NCBI RefSeq assembly: GCF_033473495.1
Contig: NC_088938.1
Location: 2,418,001-2,482,000 of the forward strand
Source of the DNA: Cercospora beticola
Lineage: Eukaryota; Ascomycota; Dothideomycetes; Mycosphaerellales; Mycosphaerellaceae
Reading direction: 5' to 3'
DNA: 64,000 nucleotides
Numbering within the stretch: position 1 is the stretch's first letter; each line of letters opens with the position of its first letter. Positions 33,334-45,265 of the stretch are shown one piece after another. The notes beneath the pieces are model-generated. The model made no database searches, was not told where the DNA came from, and was given only the letters and a program-made list of their open reading frames with translations. Made by a program: the position numbers and the translations under genes.

Positions 33334-34041
33334 CTACAACTGATGCCCTGTCTTCTCCACCGCCTTCTTATACCCCTCCGTACCCTCACACTCCCCCAAC
33401 CACTTCTCGATCCCGGGCCACTTCCCTCCTTGCGTCCCCAACTCCCTCTCCAAGATAAACCTCGCAGAGAACTGCATCATGATATCCGCCACAGTCAATT
33501 TGTCCCCGCACAAGAATTTCCCTCCACTCTTCTCCAATTCCGCTTGCAAGTAATCCAAATCTTTGATGACGTTTTTGCTCAGTCCTGCGATGGTCTTGGA
33601 GACGTCGCCGTCTTGTTGGTTCCAGCGGGCGTATAAGCAGGCGAGACTGTGGAGCATGAAGGTCGCTTCGGCGGCGTGGACCCATTGGAGGACTTTGTAG
33701 CGTTCTGGAGAGCCTGCGGGTGGGAGGAGGCGGTGGGAGGTGTCATATTTGTCGGAGAGGTATCTTTGGGGGTGTCAGTCGGATTGAGGGCGAGGTGCGT
33801 GTCGAGGAGGGAGGAAGTTGACGTACTCGCAAATATTCCCACTCTCGTAGAACACGTTTCCTTCATCCACGAGTGTAGGGAATTTGCCTAATCCTCCTGC
33901 TTCTTGCTTGAAATCTGCGGGAGCAGCATTATTTTCTCGTGGGGCGAATTTCAATTCGTAGTCGAGGCCGAGTTCGTGAAGGTGCCATGCTGTGCGGATA
34001 CAGCGTGAGGCTTGAAGGAAGTAGAGCTTGATGGCTGGCAT
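33334..34041 (-). CDS. Glutathione S-transferase
   Basis: Exons (minus strand) 34041-33827 and 33763-33334 encode 214 residues. The N-terminal thioredoxin-like domain reads IKLYFLQASRCIRTAWHLHE, then GKFPTLVDEGNVFYESGNICEYL, containing the cis-Pro (FPTL) and the ES pair that binds glutathione. The C-terminal helical domain has KFLCGDKLTVADIMMQF, the conserved Asp helix cap. The pattern fits cytosolic fungal GSTs of the Gtt1/URE2-like group, which conjugate glutathione to electrophiles or reduce peroxides. In-frame codons upstream of the ATG at 34041 lack another ATG. No neighbour suggests a dedicated pathway. Confidence 0.92.
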
Positions 34042-35008
34042 GGTGCTCGATTGCAGTTCCTGCGTTGTCAATACGGTAAAGTAGTAGGTATAGAAAGTGT
34101 TAAAGAAAGTGTCGTTATTGAGTTCTCCTACCGTTCAGTGATCTCTTCATGTCTACGCCAAATACTCAACACGCAATGCAGCAGTAGCTCTTCTCCTAAG
34201 ACCACTCTCCAATGCCATGACGTCCAACCTATCCCACCACATACATCATCACGAGCAGCACCACCGGAGACACTGCCGTGTTTCACGAGCTCTTCCTCAA
34301 CCCCGCGACCAAGCTCATTCGGAGCTTCCAGTGATCCGCATGCGATGTGGGACACGTCGGACAAAGTAATTGTCAGAAAGAGGCTCGAAGCCATTGTGAG
34401 GGGTCGAGTTCTAGATGTCCACCACAGATGTGCATGAGGATCTCTGCTGATCTTTTTCCGCGGACGATCGGACAGGATGGAAGCTTGTCTGGGAGCTCTG
34501 GTGCAGCTCTCGCGTGCTTGGTGGCACGACGTAACGAGAGCTGTAGGAGTTTATTGGGACCCTGGCTGCGAGAACGTGAAGGTGAAGATGAAGCTGGGGA
34601 AGAAGTGTGTGGATGTGTTGGTGATGGTCAAGAGAAAGACGTGAGATGTGTCGCGACTTCCGGCTTACTCTGTTCAGCAATTCCGGAAAGTGCAAGGGTG
34701 TTTGATGGAAGCAACCCACCAGCTGTGGAACTTGCACGGTGCACTTTTTCTCAAACAACCAACGACATCGGGTTTTGCACAATTAGCAAAGACACGACTC
34801 CAGATGGCGTGTGCAGGGCGACAAGGTAGGCAACGTAGTTTGTTTTGACCTCTCCTCGCATCTTGCGAGGAGATTCTTTCATTCGTACAATTAATTACAG
34901 TTGTCGCATTCATGAGCAATGCGAGATTCATAAACATCATTGTGGTATCATAGCTCTCTTATCCTCTCTCTTCTGTTCATATTGAGACGTCAAACCATTG
35001 ATCATAAT
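34042..35008. other. Intergenic, no recognisable gene
   Basis: Short overlapping ORFs on both strands, none with a motif. It contains the GST promoter and the 3' flank of the GPR1/FUN34 gene. Confidence 0.5.
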
Positions 35009-36401
35009 CTAAGCCTCGTACTCGCCCTTCGACTTGGCCTTCTCCGAAGCACCCTTGATGAAGCGCGACAGATCGACGACGGGAAGCTGGAATGGGAAGT
35101 CGAGCGCGGCCAACATGATGGCGAAGAAGATGTACCAGCCGAGCATATCGACGACGAATGTGGTGGCACCTGCCGCGATGACCTCGGTGGAAGCCTTGCT
35201 CGCGAGAGAGGCAGCCGCGGCCATGTTTCCTGCTGCCGTTGCCTCTGCTTCCTGAGCCAAGTGCCAGAAGGCAGCGGCGAGGAGACCGAAGGATGGAACG
35301 AGGAACAAGAAGATGAGGAAGAAGACCAAGTTGGTTCGGAGGGAGAGGATCATGTACAAGAAGCACAGGACACCCATGAAGACGAGGAAGAAGGCTGTGC
35401 GGTGTTAGTGCGGTGCGATCAACATTGGAAGATTGGAGACATACCGTAAGATGCGTTAAAGCCCACTGATGTCAGACCAGTTGTCACCTCCTCGCCAGGT
35501 GTCGCGTATGCGCCCCAGGCATTGTAGAAAGGCTGAAGGGTCGCACCGTATTGGAGCCAGAAAGCACCAAAGGAGCTGAAGACGACGAATGGGAAGGTGT
35601 TGCCCTGGACTTTGTTAGCCCTGGTACGTTTTCTGCGCTCAGAAAAAACTTACCAAGATGAATTCACCAAGACCGCCGAGAATCATCAAGAGACCACCAA
35701 AGAAGAAGTAGACACCAGTGGATGCTGCACCATTGCCACCAGCTCCTCTCCATCCCATCAAGTCGCAAGACAAAGGTGTGAGAGAGAGCAAGAAACCGAC
35801 GAGAGCCCTGCGAGGAAAATTAGCCTGAGGCGCTGCTGTTGAGCTTCAGGTCAACTTACAAAGGTGTTGGGTTACCGAAGGTCTTTCGGAGATCACCTGC
35901 GACCTTGTTTTGTGGCGAAAGGTAGATCTTCTCGAAGAGCTCTGGCGAGATGGAAATGCTGCCAGAGGTCTGGATCTTCCTCAACGCGGTATCTGGATCC
36001 ATATCTTTGTCGAGGTGGTATCCTGGATGTTGGATTAGTATGATGCTCACATCGCAATGGCGCGGCTGGCAACAATGCCACGCCAGCAGGTGTTCACAAT
36101 TCGAGAGTCGCACAAATTATGCGACTCCTGCATCTGTGCGTTCTCGAATACAAGATTGCGCCAACTGCGTCCTCAAGCTATGCTATGACTCCAATCTCGA
36201 GGGATGGTGTTCAACATCGAGGACTGCAGTCATACCTGTCGAATTCGTGGTTGCGGTCGCGCTGCTTGTGGCAAAGTTGCCAGGCTGGCCTGCGTGGGTG
36301 TCACACGTACCGTTCTCGAAGTCCTTTTCGCGTGGAGCACCGGCTCCCGTTGGGGCAGTGAGGTTGGTGTTGTTGGCAGTAGCGTTGTACGTGTCACTCA
36401 T
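35009..36401 (-). CDS. GPR1/FUN34/YaaH (Ato) acetate-family membrane transporter
   Basis: Five exons on the minus strand: 36401-36236, 36022-35860, 35807-35654, 35604-35445 and 35394-35009, with introns of 213, 52, 49 and 50 nt. The signature FGNPTPLALVGFLLSLTP is split by intron 2. Six membrane segments follow, including GVYFFFGGLLMILGGLGEFI, FPFVVFSSFGAFWLQYG and a last one near WYIFFAIMLAALDF. The soluble N terminus is Asn/Thr-rich. Members import acetate/succinate or export ammonium at the plasma membrane (Ato1, Ady2, Gpr1). The NPTPL motif marks the acetate branch. The substrate is inferred from the family only. Confidence 0.9.
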
Positions 36402-39400
36402 AATGGCAGCGCTGTGTGATCAATGCACAACTGATCAAGCTGGTCAATGGCAATGCTGTGAATCAAAGATGAATGATACAGCAAAGCAAGATTGGTAGGA
36501 TCAAAAGGGGACACGAGCAGAGGCCAGGGCACGAGGCGTGTCTGTCTTTATTTACGCAAAGCACAGATCATCGAAAGCAAAGAGAGCGACGGCTCCGCAC
36601 ACGTTGAAGTTGCCGGAACCTAGGAGCGGGTTGCAGAGTGGCTGCGATCGCGCTATGGCCCTGCCTGCTTGGGTCTGGCGGGCCACTGGCGGGCCAGTGC
36701 AACGACAGCAGGTGATCACAGGATGAGCAACGCCGACGCCATCTGATGGACAGAGCATCACGACCGCAGCACAGCTCTGCTCCCCTTCACGCGTCGTGTC
36801 GTCGCCGCGTGCATGGGGCGCCAGCGAGCTATCCCGAGCGGGCATGGTGCCCTTTGCAGACGAGTCTGCGGTTGGAGGGACCCTGCCGTGGCTATCGAAT
36901 AGCGCTCTGCGCATCCAATATGCAGGCGGCTCTCCGGAAGGCGTGCAGGCCGGGCGAGCGATGCACCGATTTCGCGATTCGTGCGAACTTCGTCCATTGA
37001 ACTCGTGGGAGCTATGTTCAGCTGTTTCGACTGCTCTTGTGGTATCAGAACGCGAGTATGGCGGCTCCGGAGGAACTGGCGTGCATGCCCCCGATGTGAT
37101 CTGATGCATTCGATGGCGGTGCAGGCACCTCCTGCTGGCGGCGATGTTCCTGTCCACGGACAGGCGGATGTGGAAAGCCCTCTGGCGCTAGTCGAAATAA
37201 AGTCGAGGCCATAGCGGAGGATGATCGACGTGAAGCTGGGGTAGCGAGGCGGGGTAGAGGCCGAATCGCGAAACACAAATCGACGCCTCCAACGGCGCCA
37301 GCAGTACGGTGTGCTCTGTCAACTGGAATTAGGCTCCATCACATCAATTGTGCGTGATATGGTGTCGAATTCGACCTGGTCTCCTAAATCATGGTCAGCA
37401 AGAACCTCGACGACAGGCTCGTTCAGCCTCTTCACGCTATCGAGAGACAAGCCTCAGAAATGAGACAACCTGGACGAAACCTGGTCCCTGGCCCTGCGCA
37501 CTGTATCTGCGACAGAGTCCTACGAGAAGCCTCTTCCATCGATATGCTCTCTCATCCCAGCACCGCTGTGCATAACCTTCACCCTCACCTTCTTCTCTGG
37601 CGCGGCAATGTTTGAAAGATCACCCCATCATGCAGCACAATGAGACCATTTCGAGGAGATCAGTCAATCTACTTTGAGCCAATGGGCCTGTAGATCACCT
37701 AGTTCGCAATGCCGAGCAAAACAGCCGCCTGTCTGCTCTACACGTGACGACTCTGTGTGCACTTTAGAGTTGTTGGTAACTTATTCGTGACGCGACATTT
37801 GGACCAGCCTTGTCAACGTGACCTGCAAATCGTTTGGAGACTTTTTCGTGGGGAGCAAGGATATCCACGTCGGTGCAACAGTCACAACGTCGTCGACCAC
37901 TTCACCTCTCAACAGTTGGCATCAACATCGCCAAGCCGTTACTACTTGCCTTCCACTCTTTGTGCACGAACCTGCGCCATCAGTGCCATCACAGAAATAT
38001 ATTCGCCATTGCAGCCGCGGACCACACTTCTCACCACCCACGCGTCAGCGGAAGCTCGGAACAGTTCCTCCCATACCCAACCACCGCATCAAGATGGCAA
38101 TTTTCCCTTTCTCCTTTGCACAGACCTTATCCCCAAAAGGGGATGACGTGTGGCCATTAATGCACGAGCCGTCCGCTCGAGGACGTGCTTTGCCGTTGGA
38201 GCGGCGCTAGTCGCTGTTCGCGTGCTTACTGCGCTAGGAACGAACAGCTATTTGCCGCCTACTACTGTCAGCTGGTCGCTGGACCGACGGGCGGACAACG
38301 ACGGCAGCAATAGCTACCTTAGCTGAACTACTAGACGACTTCTACAACTATGCATGCGCCAGGTAAGTTGTGCTCACTGCTTGTCATACATTGACTGCCG
38401 CGACAGTGAGAAGACTGCCTTCACCACGACGACGATGAATACGACGAATTTCCATCAAGTAATGAGCCGTCTTGCCGCTGCCTCATCTCATTTCACTTCA
38501 TCGACAATCGTCAGATTTCATCTCTTCTGTCTCTCGAGAATCCAAAGGGGAAGGGTCTCAGAGTACGTACCTCGCGACAACAAATTCGAAATGAGGTTCG
38601 TTGTCGTTCTTCAATAGCGTCGACGGTGCACAGGCACAACTCGTACGCCGCTCGCCGTCCGCGATCGCTGCGCGATAATTTTCAGAACGTCGAGCATCGT
38701 GAGTTCTCTCAAGGCGTAAGATGCGAACTGGAAACGTCTATCTCACTATACATGGCGAGGAACCAATCTCTCTGCTTGCCCATCGACCATCTTCCAGTCC
38801 CTGGCCTTCTTTCTTTAATGCGACGAATCGTACGATAGACGGGTCATTAGTGCCCGTTTGATCGAGGTGTTGATTGGAAGCGGCCTCATGCATTTCACAA
38901 CTCAGTCAGCCATCGCGGGACCAGACCGGTCACTTTGCAAGCGTTGCAATGCGCATTGACTTAAGCGCCTGGACAAAGATTCGGGAGACGAGTATTGAAA
39001 AATTCCGAGCAATTTCTCCAGTGGTGTAGATTTAAAATGGGCGATCAGCCATAATCCGCGACAGCAATGAAGGGCTTGCTAGGGCAGTGCCAGTTCATGA
39101 CTGCCGGTTGAGCAAGGACTGTTCGCGCGATGTGCTATTTTTTGTTCTCCATTTTAGCGTCGAACAGCATAGAGGGAGATGACTCACCAGAAGGCTCGTC
39201 GCCATAAGCAGACTGACACTAGCAGAATACTCGATGACCCAGATCCCGTCTGCGCCGATGCAGCTTTGCCTCCGCTGCCAGAATTCATCGAATAGTAGCT
39301 CGGAGAATTGCAATTGAAAGGACAAGACCAGTCAACTCATTGTAAGATTGTACAGAATGCCGTCCAGCTGCGATATGGTCGAGCCTGTGGAGAAGGCTAT

Positions 39401-41018
39401 GTGTGGCACATGCTGGCGTTCTGGAGTGGCACTTGGACGTGAGCGACACAAAAGGAGTGGCATCGAAGCTGCCGCACAGGCTGTTGACACCCGGCTCGCG
39501 AGCCACGTGGGAGTCATCACCTCATGCGACGGAGACCCTCGCTGCTCACGAAATATAACGCGATTTTTCGGTTTCCGCACACAGAAATAACATCGCATGC
39601 GCTCGGAACAGATGCATGGAGAGACACTCGCGTGGCAAGCAGGAGTTTTCCCACAGAATCCCGCAGCTCGGCGACTACTGACCAGTTGCAGTGCGCGGGC
39701 GACCGCTGCCGTCGTCTTGTTCGTATCGGTCCTCACACCTGTCTACGAGTCTCCAGACTGACGCCCTTGCAGCCCTCCTCGTCTACGTTGCTTCCAGAAT
39801 CCAGCTTCCGGGTTGATGTAGGGCTGCAATGATCAGCTCTGCCGACGTAGCTGCCGAGGAGCGTATACAGCTGTGGCCGGGCGGGCGCTCTGCCTTGTTC
39901 TGTCTGGTTCGGGAAGTCGAGATGGTGAATGTCAGCTTATGAGAGCCCTGTCCTCGACGCGGAAGCTTTAGGGCCTCTGGGCGTTGGGATCGGATACGAC
40001 TTACAGCGTGCCTTGACCAACACTCTCGATGACCTGGACGATGCGAGGAGAACCGCAGCCGAGTCTTCGCCAGTCAGCAGGTAAGGCAGGAAATCCGAGG
40101 TCCCATGCAGGAGCACGATGCTGAAGATGTTCCAACCCGGAAAGCTGACAGCGAACTAGGCGGTTCTTCTGGCATCCCTTGCGCCAATACGCAGTGTAGG
40201 CAGCGAATTTCCATGTGTTGAACACCGTTCACTCTCGTATTGTGAGCCACGCTCCGCGGTTAGCTGTCCTCTGGACCCGGGACTTCCTCCTCCGAGAACC
40301 ACCACGATGTTCATCCTAGGAGAATGATACACCACTACCTTTGACGGTTCAGTTATGTTGCAAGGCCACAGACGTCCTGATCCTGGTATCCGGTGAACTC
40401 AGGCTCCTGCAAAGCCCAACATTTGTTTGCCCTCTGGCGTTTGGGTGCTCTTGAACCTCGCTGACCAGATCGCTCTAGGCTTTGCACCCCTGCGGCGATA
40501 CCGTGCATCTACTAGACCGACGCGGACTGTCCGACTCCGGCCTTGCCTTCAACCCGAATGTACTTGTTACCTTCTTTAGCACCATTGTTGTCTATGTAGC
40601 TTTGGGATGCAGCAGTATTCTGATCCAGATGCCGTGAACTATATTTGCGTCCGGCCCAGTAGTGCCCTAATCGTAAGGTCGGACCCGAAATTCATCCTCC
40701 AGCGCAAGCTAAGGGCATATGGACAAACTCCGCAGAGGCCCGCAACACCTTGACCATTCGGCGCCTGAGAAGCATCTCGCGCGAAACCTACAGGAAAACC
40801 TAGAGTTCGCAGAACACATGGCTCGGTTTGACGGTTCAACTGTCGATGGCACCGGGAGAAGGTCTGGACTACACTCACGTCTCGTGTAGTAGTGCCCTAA
40901 CAGGGATAGCCTAAACTATACTCGACCAACATTCACGAGCCCTGAGAGTCGCTATCCGTAGTAGGAATCACGACTCGATTCTAGCCCACTTTGTGATGCG
41001 CAGTATCCGTCTGATGGC
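36402..41018. other. 4.6-kb stretch without a recognisable gene
   Basis: Many overlapping ORFs occur on both strands (the longest about 200 codons on the minus strand at 36552-37157), but none has a domain, signal peptide or splice structure I can support. Composition is ordinary, not RIP-like. It could hold untranslated regions, long non-coding transcripts or fast-evolving genes that I cannot see. Confidence 0.45.
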
Positions 41019-41029
41019 GTATATATATC
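41019..41029 (+). promoter_or_regulatory. TATA-like box for the orphan secreted gene
   Basis: GTATATATATC lies about 140 bp ahead of the ATG at 41166 in otherwise mixed sequence. Assigned by motif and position only. Confidence 0.4.
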
Positions 41030-41165
41030 GCAAGAGATCTCAGATACCTCTGTAGAAAAAGCAAGGCAGAAGACGGGAACAATCGGCACATTTCCACCTA
41101 CATCGCACAAGAATTTTCGAAAATACCCTCGACTTCCTCCTCTTATACTCATACTTCGTGTCAAG

Positions 41166-41882
41166 ATGGAGATTATCAACATGATCCTCCTACTTTCGGC
41201 ACTACAAAGTACCTTTGCCGCCTACCTTGATCATCAAGACTCCGGATACCCATTACTTGCACCGAGATTCGACGAAAACGCATGCAAAAGAGATGTTGCT
41301 GTCTGGCATCTGAATTCAAAGCACACCAATGAAGCTGCGGAATCCCGCGATGGCTCTACTCTACGCACAACCTTACTCTCTTGCCTAAAACCTCAGCTAC
41401 TCAGCACGAGAGCACTCGCCAAAAACCCCGGCAAAAACATCTTCAACAAAATCTGCCAGAGGGAAATCACTGGACGATCGCAGGTGAGGAATCATGTGGT
41501 GGATGTCGCCGTTCCGATCAACGGCAATGTCCAATCCATCAACACACCCGGCGATTCAGGACGAGTCGAGTTGCACGCCGACACATACACGGTCGTGGAC
41601 CCCGGCGATCCTGAACTGCAAAGAGAAGAAATGTCTTTCTACATTGTCAACCGCAGTCAATGTCCAATTGGTATAGAGTTCAGTACAGAATTGCGATATG
41701 TCTCAAACAGGCGCAATGATCCCAACAACATGGTGGCAAATCGGGACATTCCTGCCACTCCACGACGTAATTGGTTCCAAGGCGCGAACAATTGCGAGAT
41801 AGATGGTATTCAGGTCGTCACCAACGTCGCGATTGCTGTGCGATTGATCATTGAAGCTTTCGGATATTGTGGTGCTAATTAG
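41166..41882 (+). CDS. Secreted protein of unknown family (238 aa)
   Basis: One intronless frame. The start MEIINMILLLSALQSTFAA is a signal peptide. The mature protein of about 219 residues contains six Cys (NACK, SCLK, KICQ, SQCP, NNCE, GYCG), an even number consistent with disulfides, and a basic middle part. Readable features are VDVAVPINGNVQ and FYIVNRSQCPIGIEF, but I match them to no family. The isolated position beside a 4.7-kb gene-free stretch and a TATA box upstream suggest a regulated, lineage-specific secreted protein, possibly an effector. That is inference. Confidence 0.72.
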   Translation: MEIINMILLLSALQSTFAAYLDHQDSGYPLLAPRFDENACKRDVAVWHLNSKHTNEAAESRDGSTLRTTLLSCLKPQLLSTRALAKNPGKNIFNKICQREITGRSQVRNHVVDVAVPINGNVQSINTPGDSGRVELHADTYTVVDPGDPELQREEMSFYIVNRSQCPIGIEFSTELRYVSNRRNDPNNMVANRDIPATPRRNWFQGANNCEIDGIQVVTNVAIAVRLIIEAFGYCGAN

Positions 41883-42455
41883 GAGGATTTGGGAATGAAC
41901 CCATAGGGATCGCTGAACGGGACTGGTGGGTACGACCGGCATTAGATAGTGGAGATAGTGCTCCTGAGGAGTCCAATTGATCAGGTGTCGGTATTTTCTC
42001 AACACCTGTCAAAGTATACAAGAGAAGAGAGGCACATGCCCATCAAGCCAGAAGGCCACCGGATTGACTCCTTCGTTGTGCCCCTCTAGCTTCTGCGTCT
42101 GCTCGCCTTTATGCTGGAAATTTGTGACAACATTGTATATACCAGTATCGTGGTACCCCCAGTCAGTCGTGATGGTGTTGTATTCAATGACTTCTGCAGA
42201 TCAAAGACAAAGAGGGGTCAGATCAAGCAAAGGCGCGGGTGCGGCGGAGCTTGTAACTTGTATACAATTCACGCTTTGCATTTTGTCTTGAGCTGGTTGC
42301 CTGTTCCTGTTTACGGCGTAGACACGCGTTGGTTTCGTGTCTGAGTACGTCGGTACATCTAAACTTGGCGTGAGTAAGGTGTATTGGCGTCCTTTGCGTC
42401 CGCATTCGCATTCAGGGACTGGTCAGATTTACACGTACAAACAGCGTGCTCGGAA
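41883..42455. other. Intergenic between convergent genes
   Basis: Nothing recognised; short ORFs only. Confidence 0.5.
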
Positions 42456-44015
42456 TCATCCTTCTAGCTTCCTTAATGCTTGCTCCTGTTTCCTCTTGAC
42501 ATCTCTTGCGATCGCATCGACATCTAGCTCACGCATCTCGTCGCCGATCCTTTGGGTCTCATGTTCCAGCTTATCCAGCTCGGCCTGAATTCGATTATCT
42601 ATAAGCTGTGCCTTCCCATGTTCAGAGTGTGCATAGACTGCATTGAGCAGATCGTGCAGGTTGGATTCACTCTTTGCCACAGATTGGACCACTGCCTCTG
42701 TGATCGTTTCTTCCGTCGTCTTGCGTAGTGTGGTCAATTTCTCCTGCTTTTCACGCACCGTTGTGTCGAGGGATCCCAACAGCTTGGCGTTGTCAATGGG
42801 GTCTGCAACGCGGATATCATGTTCGCGAAGGAAGGGAATGGCAGGATCCTGCGCATCGGACATGTTGGCCTGAACGAGTCTCAAGGGCTTGAGACCTTTG
42901 GCCGGCGTATGTCGTTCTCCTCCAATTGGGCTCGTGGGACTGAAGGCACCGGATTTAGCTTGCTCCGAAACAGTCGTCTCTTCGAGCGTCTTCGATACGG
43001 AACGAAGAGCGGCACCGTGTGAGTGCAGATGCTGTATGTGTCCGCTGATCGCATCCAGTCGGGAGGTGAGGTAGACCAGTGCTGAGACAGTGTACTCTGC
43101 GAGCTTCGCTTTTTGTGCCTGGCCTTCCGCTCGAGCGGAAAGCATTCCCGTCTTCAATGATTTCCGATATTGGCTATCTATTACGATAGTGACGAGACCT
43201 TCAATCTCGCTGCTCAGCTCTTCCAGCTCTGCGTGTAGCGTCTCACGCTGCTTGATTTGTGGTTCCGTAAGCGTGCCAGTCAAACTCCCGCGGCGACTAT
43301 ACTGCAGCAAGTTTTGGCGATACGTGCTGTCCAGACGTGCTTGGATACTTTGCACGGACAAATCCGTCAGTTTGGAGCAAAGTTGCTCTACTTCAGCTGC
43401 TTCGTCCTTGTCGAGCGAGGTATCTGCCAGCTTTGGAAGCAGCTTCTGAAGTCCGTCCAACAGCCGGTCATCTTTTTCCAGCAGGCGGTTTACGCTTCCA
43501 TCCAGGCTTCCGATAGCTGCATCTGTTTGCTTCATAGATGTTCGCAGGCGGTCTTTGGTGCCGACAGAAAGCTCATCGACCTCGAGGTCCAGCTGCGCTT
43601 TCTCGCGCGCGAGCTTCTGGTGGCGCTTCTCTCGAGCAAGAAATTCGGCATCATGGTTGCCGGACTGGGACTTGAGCTTTTGCAGAGCCACTTTTTGCTG
43701 CTCGAGCATTTGGCATTGTCGTTCAATGGCAGCTGTGCTCGCTTCCAGCGAATCAATGGCTGCCTCGAATTCATCGTCGTGCAATGGCCTGCCGGAAGGC
43801 CCAGATCCCGCGGCAGTGCTGATACCATGCTTTTCGTAGAAGCGTAACTCATCTTTACTGAGCAGTGTCGATGACCCGAGATACTCTTTCACCCAGGACG
43901 CAGCTTTACCCCTGGTTCTGTTGTCTTCAAAAGCCCATGCAATTTCCTTTTCGCCAAGCGGTATGTTGCGATCTTGTAAGACGCGCAGCAAGTACCGCAG
44001 CTCGGGAGTGCTCAT
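42456..44015 (-). CDS. Coiled-coil protein, probable augmin (HAUS3-like) subunit
   Basis: Intronless, 519 residues from MSTPELRYLL at 44015 (an upstream in-frame ATG would add 34 residues). Residues 1-70 form a compact helical region with IAWAFEDNRTRGKAASWVKEYL and LLSKDELRFYEKHGI. This resembles the N terminus of HAUS augmin-like complex subunit 3 (PF14932), where an FDWLF...FLxWF pattern precedes LSxxEL. The rest is long coiled coil, including SLEASTAAIERQCQMLEQQK and ELDKLEHETQRIGDEMREL. Augmin recruits gamma-tubulin to spindle microtubules. The match is by eye and modest; a kinetochore or other coiled-coil protein remains possible. Divergent neighbour TIM21 starts 195 bp away. Confidence 0.6.
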   Translation of the reverse strand: MSTPELRYLLRVLQDRNIPLGEKEIAWAFEDNRTRGKAASWVKEYLGSSTLLSKDELRFYEKHGISTAAGSGPSGRPLHDDEFEAAIDSLEASTAAIERQCQMLEQQKVALQKLKSQSGNHDAEFLAREKRHQKLAREKAQLDLEVDELSVGTKDRLRTSMKQTDAAIGSLDGSVNRLLEKDDRLLDGLQKLLPKLADTSLDKDEAAEVEQLCSKLTDLSVQSIQARLDSTYRQNLLQYSRRGSLTGTLTEPQIKQRETLHAELEELSSEIEGLVTIVIDSQYRKSLKTGMLSARAEGQAQKAKLAEYTVSALVYLTSRLDAISGHIQHLHSHGAALRSVSKTLEETTVSEQAKSGAFSPTSPIGGERHTPAKGLKPLRLVQANMSDAQDPAIPFLREHDIRVADPIDNAKLLGSLDTTVREKQEKLTTLRKTTEETITEAVVQSVAKSESNLHDLLNAVYAHSEHGKAQLIDNRIQAELDKLEHETQRIGDEMRELDVDAIARDVKRKQEQALRKLEG

Positions 44016-44210
44016 GATGTTCTTGATGCGCCCGGATCTCTGCGCCACCAACGAACTCGAGTCCAATGGATGGAGAAAATTGTGGGAACGTGAAACATCG
44101 CATGGCAGCCCATGCACGCCAAGACCGAAGCTAGAGAGGCAGCTGTGATGTAGCTTTCCGCCGCATCACCTCCGCTCTTCTCTGACACTCTGCTCGTGTG
44201 ACCGACGACG

Positions 44211-44984
44211 ATGCTGATCGAGCGGCTACCCAGGCTCCCAGTGAGCAGACAGCTGCCTTTACTTCCGATCTGTCAGCCTGCAATCCGCTCCGCTGCCGTC
44301 AGCAACGCACAGCAATCCCGCCAGGCGACGACCTCTTCTTTGCCGAAAGATGCCTCACCTCGCCGACGATCCGTAACAGTGGTCAACGACACTGGCGCAG
44401 TACCATGGAAAGATCTGTCACTCGGTGAAAAAGCGGCGCGGACTACACAGCAGTCCTTCAACCTCGGCATCGTGTTACTGGGAATCGGTCTCACAGGTGC
44501 TGTAGCCACTGTGCTCTGGTTGGAAGTCTTTTCTACAGACAGCAAGACAGCATACTTCAATCGAGCGGCAGACAGGATACGCGCGGATCCACAGTGTAGG
44601 AAGTTGTTGACTGGAGATGAGCGGGGAAGCAAGAGAGAGATCGAAGCGCACGGAGAGCCGAGCTGGAGTCGCTGGGCGCGAAACAGGACGATTGCAAGTC
44701 GGTTGGAGACCGACAGAGCAGGTGTAGAACATTTGCACATGGTAAGCTGTGGCAAGACAAACGTATGCTGATGTAGGCTAATGAGGACCAAGCACTTCTA
44801 CGTCAGCGGAAAGCAAGCGAACGGGACGGTGCAACTACACATGTCGAGGAGACCTGGAGAGGACTTTCAATACCAGCTGCTGGCTCTGGATGTGCCTGGA
44901 GAACAGCGAATATATTTGGAAAATGCCAGCGCAATGACACAAGCGAAAGCTGGCAAGCTCTTTGGAATCAACTGGAACCGCTGA
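44211..44984 (+). CDS. TIM21: Mitochondrial inner-membrane translocase subunit Tim21
   Basis: Exons 44211-44741 and 44793-44984 give 240 residues. The correct splice joins HLHM to HFYVSG, matching the family's LRMHFYVEG. The N terminus is basic with little acidity, a matrix targeting sequence. One membrane segment (FNLGIVLLGIGLTGAVATVLWL) precedes the intermembrane-space domain with GVEHLHMHFYVSG and GEQRIYLENASA, then LFGINW. Tim21 links the TIM23 complex to TOM (via Tom22) and to respiratory complexes. Length fits the family. The intron has an unusual branch of candidate acceptors; the AAG acceptor at 44791-44792 alone keeps the frame. Confidence 0.92.
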
Positions 44985-45265
44985 GGGCGCCTAGCATTTA
45001 TCCAGCAAATTGATGCCGGCGCCTGGCTCTACGATTGAGCGTTTCTGTGCTGCTCAGGAGCACAACTGGCCTACAAACGCGAGGGGCAACTAACCATTGC
45101 AGCGCATGAGATCCTTGCTGCCGTAACACGATTCAAGGAAGAGATGATACACAGGAGACATGCACTGTCTATCATGGGCTCATGCATTTCTATCAGCATT
45201 GCCCTTTCCGAGTATCAACACACGGTCTATGGAGTGGCGGAAATAAGTGTGAATCACCCGCAAGC

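Noticed and set aside
36552..37276. Overlapping 170-200 codon minus-strand ORFs
   Set aside because: No motif and both frames overlap; not supported as genes.
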